Shown here one piece after another: positions 59,401 to 64,000 of a stretch of 64,000 nucleotides of DNA (the stretch's first letter is position 1; the number at the start of each line of letters is the position of its first letter). A program made the position numbers and the translations under genes. Source of the DNA: Candidatus Thalassarchaeaceae archaeon. GTDB lineage: Archaea > Thermoplasmatota > Poseidoniia > Poseidoniales > Thalassarchaeaceae. The notes below the pieces were generated by a model that had not been told where the DNA came from, ran no database searches, and worked only from the letters and a program-made list of their open reading frames with translations. Location of the stretch: positions 62,001 to 126,000 of the forward strand of contig JAQXEZ010000014.1 of the NCBI GenBank assembly GCA_029250605.1, read 5' to 3'.

Positions 59401-60518
59401 TCGAAGAGGAGATCCCCCGTCTCTGGATCGGTGGATTGCTCGCAGTTGTTGTGAGTGTACTCCTGCGGGTTCGCATCGAACCGACCATCGGCGTCTAGGT
59501 CCTCGCCAGAACCCGGGATGACGTCGCCTATCTGCGATCCGAGGGGGACTAGCCCCTGGTCTGCATGCTGCTGCGTGTAGGTCTCGACGTCGAAGACGCC
59601 GTTGCCGTTGGCGTCCTCGCTGTCGTTGAGTGACCTGTCTCCGAGTATTAGCCTCAGTTTGTTCGTGGGAATCGTCCACTTCTGGATGCTTTGGGTGCTG
59701 ATGTCGAAGTCTGGATAGAATTGTCTCTTCTTTGAGGAGAACCTGAGGTAGAAAAGAGCCCGCAGGGCCAAGGCCACCCCTAGTGATGCGATCATCATCA
59801 CCTGCGGGGTCGCGTCCCTGAGTCTGAATCCCCGGTAGACCAGCAAGTCGGTCATCACCCCGGCAATCCCCGTTAGGATGAAGGCGGCCACGACCACTCT
59901 GAACAGCAGTGACCATACCAGGACCCCATCCTTGGGGGCATCGAACAGGGGGGAGTAGGAATCGGTCCAAGAGATGACGAACACTACGAACATCCCCACC
60001 ATGAAGAACTCAGACTGTGCGAAGTTCCCGTACCTCTGGACCTTGTAGGTCAGGGTGAGCCCCAAGGCTATGGAGAGGTATGTCGACGAGTGTGTGAGCG
60101 TGTCCCTCCCGATGGAGACGGAGTCGAAAGTGATCATTGCGGTGGAATCTAGGCCGCTGAATAGGAACTCCAGAGTGATGAGCGCGACTAGTAGGAGGAA
60201 GAGCGGCGAACCTGCCACCCCGACGCTACGCAGGAGGCTCGGTTTCGCGTCATCATAGAGTATCTTGACGTAGAAGAACCCGCATGAGATAGCTTGGAGG
60301 ACTTGGAAGAGCCAGATCAGGTCGTTTGGGAGGTTCCCCCCTAGGAAGTAGTCCAACAGGTTCAGCGTGCTGATCTGGTTGAGGAGGCCACAGAACGCAT
60401 CCGCCATCAGCAGAGTCGCTACAATCAGCCTCCTTCTGCCTCTGGTGAGTTCATCCCAATGTTCCTTCTTGAGACTCCTGAGACTTGAAATTAACTCGAT
60501 GTTCCTTCCCCCCAGCAC
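56412..60518 (-). CDS. Fused LivH-LivM permease with calcium-loop inserts
   Basis: 1368 residues; LivH and LivM are normally separate proteins of about 300 and 330-420. The LivH part (about 60-590) has STYLSIALGLTLTYKVQRYGNFA, LVYRGFRLRDATPQVMMIAS and LRAVADNPDLAASSGINVERV. It is interrupted near 290-430 by a polar insert with Asp-rich loops (DANGNGVFDVE; DLDADGRFDANPQE). Residues 595-890 hold a TM2-like pair (FLPTGMLGLHHWRGG), a polar loop and another calcium-type loop DANRDGVVDLDD near 795. The LivM part (about 895-1350) has LNLHTGYTGMVNFGVIFFVAIG, TARLRTDYFAIVTISLGE and GRILKAIREDEEVAQHHGHD. The GTG start is preceded by GGAG inside a hairpin. Confidence 0.88.
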   Translation of the reverse strand: MLGGRNIELISSLRSLKKEHWDELTRGRRRLIVATLLMADAFCGLLNQISTLNLLDYFLGGNLPNDLIWLFQVLQAISCGFFYVKILYDDAKPSLLRSVGVAGSPLFLLLVALITLEFLFSGLDSTAMITFDSVSIGRDTLTHSSTYLSIALGLTLTYKVQRYGNFAQSEFFMVGMFVVFVISWTDSYSPLFDAPKDGVLVWSLLFRVVVAAFILTGIAGVMTDLLVYRGFRLRDATPQVMMIASLGVALALRALFYLRFSSKKRQFYPDFDISTQSIQKWTIPTNKLRLILGDRSLNDSEDANGNGVFDVETYTQQHADQGLVPLGSQIGDVIPGSGEDLDADGRFDANPQEYTHNNCEQSTDPETGDLLFDEATGEPILERIVTEGWSYDNPGSGGSKPAIEFYDVDNLARDPLTNELMPCVIEATNHYVFFKGAVATTIFASAIMLYLLLTKTRLGMRMRAVADNPDLAASSGINVERVQMTSAFLSAGISGTGGAVFAMTVLGNPGTAFNLLLPAFAVIVLGTIGSIPGAIFASLIVGLVRAVTTPVLQGVGFPLDRSNYASLQDIMPYAFLIAILLVMPQGIGHAWEEWKIERMRKKADSDMDGTRNTRAALAFLPTGMLGLHHWRGGRSDKAQTFSLVAIAAYFFHRFSSFISSESLADGGCGATCSQPLDDMKAELAHLRLIIDPSAEEASRIEELDTSIGDYSVTNLEVLTGRDDGTLLVEDSPYFSESPSALDESWLDLMQTEIQTMNLISDAGDLIWPLVPLLLWAFAIYEGIRILRGDEPNLFDANRDGVVDLDDVRYVVPREGKIKDAVEALLGVITSLLSKLPTYWEGASSRIKPVDKWHSDAILVARTWIKDQATITTAWVKGKTAETSSKLGMGFSPDPYGRKGRVGSNVAFLALLLILLAFLWWLPITGSETWRADKLFQVSNVISTLCIFILMCFSLNLHTGYTGMVNFGVIFFVAIGAILVGILTAPKEMHGYGWSMVPAVIAALAVAAAIGWGLAYPTARLRTDYFAIVTISLGEMLKYMMQAEPLLRTGIIVSAQGIFSYPKPLYEWWFCGSTKYGPGEELTSAAGVINSCKSEMADSPSMFVSDLLNLGEPASYFTFLALFGLVSVMVVWFLLDTLMESPWGRILKAIREDEEVAQHHGHDVLTHKATALALGAAIAALAGAIWIWRLSGIEAPFMNPAKSTFLVWAAFVIGGTANNRGMVIGAFIIVLMEFVFNVLVAASTPDLPLYTTAGRIDSLFAWVITDQWEVTRAFFLILVIGYAIRSRAVLEVGVCGTVLFAFTALVMGERSILEATDITGEVSIAGAGMAYVKLLLVGLLMLFSLKYNPRGLLPEVPSRPERPTGGEFE

Positions 60519-60523
60519 GACTG

Positions 60524-60539
60524 CTCCACAGATGTGGAG
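60524..60539 (-). promoter_or_regulatory. Hairpin that sequesters the livHM Shine-Dalgarno
   Basis: As minus-strand RNA, CUCCAC-AUCU-GUGGAG forms a 6-bp stem (with a possible seventh pair) immediately upstream of the permease gene. The 3' arm contains GGAG, which lies five bases before the GTG start and is the only good ribosome-binding site. The 5' arm CUCC pairs directly with it. The hairpin would lower permease translation unless opened. Confidence 0.55.
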
Positions 60540-60565
60540 GTGCCGGAGTAATCATTGTTGTTGGG

Positions 60566-60599
60566 GGCACCTTAGCGGACCGAAGCCCGCCAAGGTGCC
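60566..60599 (-). promoter_or_regulatory. 15-bp UUCG-capped hairpin between binding-protein and permease genes
   Basis: Read on the minus strand, GGCACCTTGGCGGGC-TTCG-GTCCGCTAAGGTGCC gives 15 consecutive pairs (two of them G-U) closed by a cUUCGg tetraloop. On the plus strand both G-U positions become A/C mismatches, so selection appears to act on the minus-strand transcript. No U-run follows, so it is unlike an intrinsic terminator and more like a processing or 3'-stabilising element after the binding-protein cistron. Confidence 0.65.
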
Positions 60600-60625
60600 T
60601 TTACGTGTACCAATTGCCTTTCTGA

Positions 60626-63600
60626 TCAGAGATCAGTAATGCCTGTGGATCCCCAGTGCTGGTTGCAGTCGAATGACAGCGATTCAGCAGTGCCGTCGGT
60701 TGAGACTGACCCAGTGTAGGACCCGATGCAGTAACCGGATCCCGGGGTGTCACCGTTCGCTAGGAACGTGATCGTGCCTGATGCACCGTTCCATCCCGAT
60801 CCTGCCGTACCTGCAATCGCCTGAGAGGCGGTGATGCCTGGTGTGGTCAGGAAGGTGAAGGCGGAGAACGCCATCATGGTCAGAGCGTCGAACGCCTCAG
60901 CGGTGAAGATACCCGATCCGCATGGTGGCGTGGTCGCGCACAGGTAGGCGAAGGTCTGGGAGACCTCGCTTGCTGCTGCCGCTGCTGGCTTGGTTGCGAT
61001 GACGCCGTTCAGGTTGGCTGCGCTCGTGTAGTTCCCGATCGCGGTCTCTGCGATTCCGTCGGTTCCGTAGATCTGTCCAGCGAATCCAGCTGCTGCTAGC
61101 TCGCCGATGATCATGCCGCCGTCGGAGTTGTAGGACACCGTAACCACAGATGTGCAGCTGTTGTCCGAGACTGCCTGGACTACTGATTGGTAGTCCGTGG
61201 TGGTGGTCTCGTCGTAGCCGATCTGAGTGCATAGGGTGTTGCCTGCTGCCTCCCAGTTCGTCTTGAACGAGTCAGCAAGACCTGCGCCGTATGCGTTTAC
61301 CATGTGGATCAGTGCCACGCCGTCAGTCGCCTCGCCGTTCGCGGTCAGTAGGTCTGATAGTGCCAGACCCTGCCCTGCGTCGCTTGGGACGACCCTGAAG
61401 AAGTCAGGGTAAGCGGTTGCGTCGCTGAGTGCTGGAGATGTGCTCGCGTACGAGATCATTGGGATCCCTGCTGCTGAGAGGACTGCGTTAGCCCCTATCG
61501 AAGCTCCGGAGCATGCTGCTCCGGCCACTCCCCATACGCCTGCGTCGACTAGTGCCTGAGCAGAGGTAGCTGCAGTCGTTCCGTCGCAAGCTGTGTCGCC
61601 CCAGACGATCTCGAACTGGACACCGTTGCTGTATGCAATGGTGTTAGCCAGAGATAGGCCGATGCTAGCTGCTGCCTGGAATGGAACCCAGAAGTCGCCG
61701 ATTGCTGGGCTGGTTGCGTCGCCCATGAAGCCGATCTTCACAGTAGTGCCTGCGAAGACTACGTCGGCTAGTCCGCCGGTTGCCGTCCACATCCTGTCGC
61801 AGTTGAAGTACTGGCCGAAAGTTGGGACGTGGTGGAAGGTGCACACATCGTACCCTGACCCGGCAACGTCTCCGTTGGACAGGAACACGTGAGTGCCGCT
61901 TGCGCCTGCAAATCCGTCTCCGCTGCCTTCCATGTTGATGTGGTTAGCCATGTTGGCTCCATCTTCGTGGGCTGCTGCGGCGCCGATCATCATGACTGCG
62001 TCGTATGCCTCGGAGGTAAAGATGCCAGTCGAGCAGACGGAATCGGCTGCGCATGTAGCTGCGAAGTCACCGCTTCCGGAAGCTGCCCTAGGCTTGGTGT
62101 TCTGGACACCGTTGGTAACCTCGGGTGCGTTGAACGACTCGAGGGCTGCCTCTCCAGCGAATCCATCCGCCCCGAAGACCGGTAGGGCTGCGCCCAGTCC
62201 GGCCATTGTCTCGAGGATCAGTGCCGCGTCCGTGTTGTACGCGATCAGAACGACGGAATCGCAGGATCCGGCGTCGATGACGCCCTGAACGAGGCTGGAT
62301 GCATCGGTTAGGGTGGTCTCATCGTAGCCTGCCTGCGTGCATAGGGTGTTTCCTGCTGCTTCCCAGTTCGACTTGAACGAGTCAGCGAGGCCAGCACCGT
62401 AAGCGTTGACCATGTGCAGGAGAGCGGGGCTGGTTACCCCAGCTGCCGCGACCATGTCGGACATTGCCTCACCCTGGATCGCATCGCTTGGGACCACTCT
62501 GTAGAAGTGTGGGTAAGCGGTTGCGTCACTGAGTGCTGGAGATGTGCTCGCGAACGAGACCATCGGGATCCCAGCTGCTGAGAGGACTGCGTTAGCCCCT
62601 ATCGAAGCGCCGGAGCAAGCTGCTCCAGCCACTGCGACTACTCCAGAGTTAATCAGAGCCTGAGCAGAGGTACCTGCAGTGGTTCCATCGCACCCGGTGT
62701 CACCGTATACTAATTCGTAGACGATGTCGTTTCCGTTAGCGTCGTCGTGGCCTGCTGCGTTCAGAGCCGTGATGGCTGCTGCCGTAGCGAAGTCGAAACC
62801 TGGTCCGAAGTTACCGATTGGGCCTGTAGAGTCGTACATTGCTCCGATCTTGATGACGGTTGTTGGTAGTGGTAGCGGCTCTCCATCGAACATCGGGTTA
62901 GCGGTGCCCATGTAGTGAGCTGCGATCTCGTCAGCTATCGCGTGCGCGATGTCTGCGTCGAATCCGACCACGTTGTTGTCTGCGTCATAGCTCTCGAAAG
63001 GAGCGTAGAACGGGTCCGTGCAGATCCTCAGTGCTCCGGAGTCCAGGACACCAGCGAGGTCGCTGTTTCCACTGGGCTCAGGGTACGCGGTAGCCGTGTC
63101 AGCAGTGCTGTCATCCGCAAGGGTGACTGCACCGTTGAAGGATGCTGCGTAAATCGAGTCATACTCTCCCGAGTCGACTATAGCGCTGATTGCCACGTTT
63201 AGGGCATCTAGGAGGTCGCCCGAGTCCTCGCGGACTGCGAAACCGAAGTTCTCATCGGAGAAGGTCGTCATCAGAGTTCCTTCCAAGGAGAGCACGGGTG
63301 CATCTCCCATTGCGTACATCACGTCACCGTTGTTCAGTGCTGCGATAACTGATGGGAAGTCCTCGTACCCAGATGTAGTAGCCATTGCAAGGTTCGCATC
63401 TGCGTACAGGTCAGAGGTCGTCCCGGACTGTACTCCGATGGTGACTCCGGCTGCATTCAGCTCGGAGACATCGCTGATGGATGCGGATCCGGATCCACCG
63501 ATTACACCCTGGCTACTAGTGTAGTAGGCAGTGGTGAAGTCGACGACTTCGTCACGCGCAGCGGTCTTGGTCATGGCTGAGATGATGACATCGCACATCT

Positions 63601-63775
63601 CGCCGGCATTCAGGTTGGGGATGATGGGGTCCCAAGCGGACTCCACCCATACTACGCTGACGTCGCTGGCCGCATTGTCTGCGTCCCAGTCGTCGTCCCC
63701 GCCTGCGCATCCAGCGAGACTAGCCGCTAGCATGCTCAGGGTAAGCATCATTGCTATCATTTTCTTGTTATACAT
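60626..63775 (-). CDS. Three-domain amino-acid-binding lipoprotein (permuted SBP_bac_3 plus two LIVBP domains)
   Basis: About 1050 residues. A lipoprotein signal ends in the lipobox ASLAGC. Residues 35-295 are an SBP_bac_3 (polar amino-acid-binding) domain in permuted order: the middle-to-end part comes first (SAWDPIIPNLNAGEMCDVII ... DSGEYDSIYAASFNGAV) and the part that normally begins the domain comes last (ALRICTDPFYAPFESYDADN ... VVGFDADIAHAIADEIA). The ligand Arg (TAARDEVVDFT) and Asp (MGDAPVLSLE) positions are kept. Two Peripla_BP_6 (LivJ-like) domains follow, starting near 310 (VIKIGAMYDSTGPIG) and 680 (VKIGFMGDATSPAIG). The track starts at GTG 63784; the ATG at 63775 is my choice. It feeds the LivHM-LivG-LivF complex. 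Confidence 0.87.
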   Translation of the reverse strand: MYNKKMIAMMLTLSMLAASLAGCAGGDDDWDADNAASDVSVVWVESAWDPIIPNLNAGEMCDVIISAMTKTAARDEVVDFTTAYYTSSQGVIGGSGSASISDVSELNAAGVTIGVQSGTTSDLYADANLAMATTSGYEDFPSVIAALNNGDVMYAMGDAPVLSLEGTLMTTFSDENFGFAVREDSGDLLDALNVAISAIVDSGEYDSIYAASFNGAVTLADDSTADTATAYPEPSGNSDLAGVLDSGALRICTDPFYAPFESYDADNNVVGFDADIAHAIADEIAAHYMGTANPMFDGEPLPLPTTVIKIGAMYDSTGPIGNFGPGFDFATAAAITALNAAGHDDANGNDIVYELVYGDTGCDGTTAGTSAQALINSGVVAVAGAACSGASIGANAVLSAAGIPMVSFASTSPALSDATAYPHFYRVVPSDAIQGEAMSDMVAAAGVTSPALLHMVNAYGAGLADSFKSNWEAAGNTLCTQAGYDETTLTDASSLVQGVIDAGSCDSVVLIAYNTDAALILETMAGLGAALPVFGADGFAGEAALESFNAPEVTNGVQNTKPRAASGSGDFAATCAADSVCSTGIFTSEAYDAVMMIGAAAAHEDGANMANHINMEGSGDGFAGASGTHVFLSNGDVAGSGYDVCTFHHVPTFGQYFNCDRMWTATGGLADVVFAGTTVKIGFMGDATSPAIGDFWVPFQAAASIGLSLANTIAYSNGVQFEIVWGDTACDGTTAATSAQALVDAGVWGVAGAACSGASIGANAVLSAAGIPMISYASTSPALSDATAYPDFFRVVPSDAGQGLALSDLLTANGEATDGVALIHMVNAYGAGLADSFKTNWEAAGNTLCTQIGYDETTTTDYQSVVQAVSDNSCTSVVTVSYNSDGGMIIGELAAAGFAGQIYGTDGIAETAIGNYTSAANLNGVIATKPAAAAASEVSQTFAYLCATTPPCGSGIFTAEAFDALTMMAFSAFTFLTTPGITASQAIAGTAGSGWNGASGTITFLANGDTPGSGYCIGSYTGSVSTDGTAESLSFDCNQHWGSTGITDL
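60640..62861 (-). repeat. Tandem duplication of the LIVBP domain (370-codon period)
   Basis: The two LivJ-like domains repeat with a period of about 1110 bases. Parts are almost identical at DNA level, for example the blocks around 61425-61530 and 62530-62635 (GCTGCTGAGAGGACTGCGTT and GTTAGCCCCTATCGAAGC occur in both) and around 61228-61300 and 62338-62410. Other parts have diverged, which suggests an older duplication with local gene conversion. Confidence 0.8.
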
Positions 63776-63789
63776 AGTGTTCACACTAT
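63774..63789. promoter_or_regulatory. Inverted repeat over the start of the binding-protein gene
   Basis: ATAGTG-ttca-CACTAT is a perfect 6-bp inverted repeat that covers the ATG at 63775. A further half-site lies in the 8-bp palindrome ACTATAGT at 63823-63830, beside the likely TATA box. It could be a repressor operator or, in RNA, a small hairpin over the start codon. Confidence 0.4.
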
Positions 63790-63815
63790 CCGTAAGCCCC
63801 GCGAAATACCTGCCG

Positions 63816-63823
63816 CATATAAA
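63816..63823 (-). promoter_or_regulatory. Likely TATA box of the binding-protein/permease operon
   Basis: The minus-strand sequence TTTATATG lies 41 bases before the ATG at 63775, so transcription would start about 16-20 bases before the start codon. This is the best archaeal TATA match in the upstream region and supports a short leader that includes the inverted repeat. Confidence 0.5.
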
Positions 63824-63839
63824 CTATAGTGATTTTCTG

Positions 63840-63847
63840 TTTATAAG
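63840..63847 (+). promoter_or_regulatory. Possible TATA box for a divergent plus-strand gene
   Basis: TTTATAAG on the plus strand is a good TATA element and would start transcription near 63870, about 30 bases before the ATG at 63901. It is one of two AT-rich elements in the 216-base region right of the lipoprotein gene, the rest of which shows no other feature to me. Confidence 0.35.
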
Positions 63848-63900
63848 TAAATATCTGTAAATGGTCTTTGTTGGGCGAATTTCATGGTTTTTCTGCCCGA

Positions 63901-64000
63901 ATGATTCTCCTCCTGAGAACGGCCTTCCGAGAGGATGAAGTTGCTTCCTCTCTGCGACGTACCATGGAGGACCCATTGGACTACGCATCAAGTGGAGTCG
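63901..64000 (+). CDS. Possible start of a plus-strand gene, cut by the window edge
   Basis: An open frame from the ATG at 63901 to the end reads MILLLRTAFREDEVASSLRR and continues TMEDPLDYASSGV. It is open upstream to 63847 as well. It follows the TATA-like element at 63840. Only 33 residues are visible, and the opposite strand is also open here, so the strand assignment is weak. No family is recognised. Confidence 0.35.
   Translation, partial: MILLLRTAFREDEVASSLRRTMEDPLDYASSGV

Noticed and set aside
60566-60599. Reading the strong hairpin as an intrinsic terminator
   Set aside because: No U-run follows on the minus strand, the downstream permease lacks an evident promoter of its own, and archaea do not rely on hairpin terminators. 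A processing or stability role fits better.

Overview
The window is a gene-dense stretch of an archaeal chromosome, most likely a marine Thermoplasmatota/Euryarchaeota lineage of the Marine Group II (Candidatus Poseidoniales) type. The archaeal assignment rests on gene content: rpl21e-rpo4-DUF655, Pus10, DUF971, ftsZ-secE-spt5-rpl11-rpl1-rpl10(P0)-rpl12(P1), RaSEA (archaeosine), GatE, Pth2, MCM, Fap7-type kinase and archaeal YchF. The Marine Group II placement is inference from gene style (acidic proteins, large secreted repeat proteins, many fusions, amino-acid uptake). I see no rRNA, tRNA, CRISPR, insertion sequence or Cdc6 origin, and no gene-free stretch above about 220 bases.

Layout. 1-3.1 kb (minus): information-processing genes DUF655, rpo4, rpl21e, pus10, then DUF971. 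3.1-13.9 kb: metabolism and membrane genes (SDR epimerase fused to SRPBCC, an RND/MMPL exporter, DnaJ, FAH hydrolase, amidohydrolase, Cax antiporter, Fap7 kinase, CDP-alcohol phosphatidyltransferase). 13.9-19.3 kb (plus): the ftsZ-secE-spt5-ribosomal stalk cluster, which holds two unusual products: Spt5 with an N-terminal degenerate Nudix domain, and an L11 that consists only of its C-terminal rRNA-binding domain. 20-29.3 kb: YchF, a heme-copper-oxidase-like subunit that seems to lack ligand histidines, RaSEA, an MFS exporter, a hexapeptide acyltransferase, a coiled-coil protein and an M20 peptidase. 29.3-37.8 kb (minus): a two-gene AddAB-like helicase-nuclease with a cysteine-flanked nuclease domain in each subunit. 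37.8-44.5 kb: a secreted thioredoxin-like protein, threonine aldolase, a giant RCC1/cysteine-repeat surface protein and an aminotransferase. 44.5-54.9 kb: two coiled-coil/HhH proteins (one fused to an alpha/beta hydrolase), cysteine dioxygenase, Pth2, an ECF S-component next to a DUF4430 secreted protein, GatE, MCM and a PPC protein. 54.9-63.8 kb (minus): an amino-acid ABC importer of unusual design.

The most unusual block is the importer at the right end. Its binding lipoprotein combines what looks like a circularly permuted SBP_bac_3 domain with two tandem LIVBP domains. Its two permeases (LivH and LivM) are fused into one 1368-residue chain with calcium-loop inserts. The intergenic region between the two genes holds a 15-bp UUCG-capped hairpin that pairs fully only as minus-strand RNA, followed by a second hairpin that buries the permease Shine-Dalgarno sequence. 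These would suit high binding-protein and low permease expression from one transcript. The second notable block is the translation/transcription cluster (Nudix-Spt5, L11 lacking its N-terminal domain, and a candidate L1 autoregulatory hairpin).

Coordinates follow the ORF track except where a ribosome-binding site or family alignment by eye argued for a later start. No database search was possible; all family names come from motif recognition.
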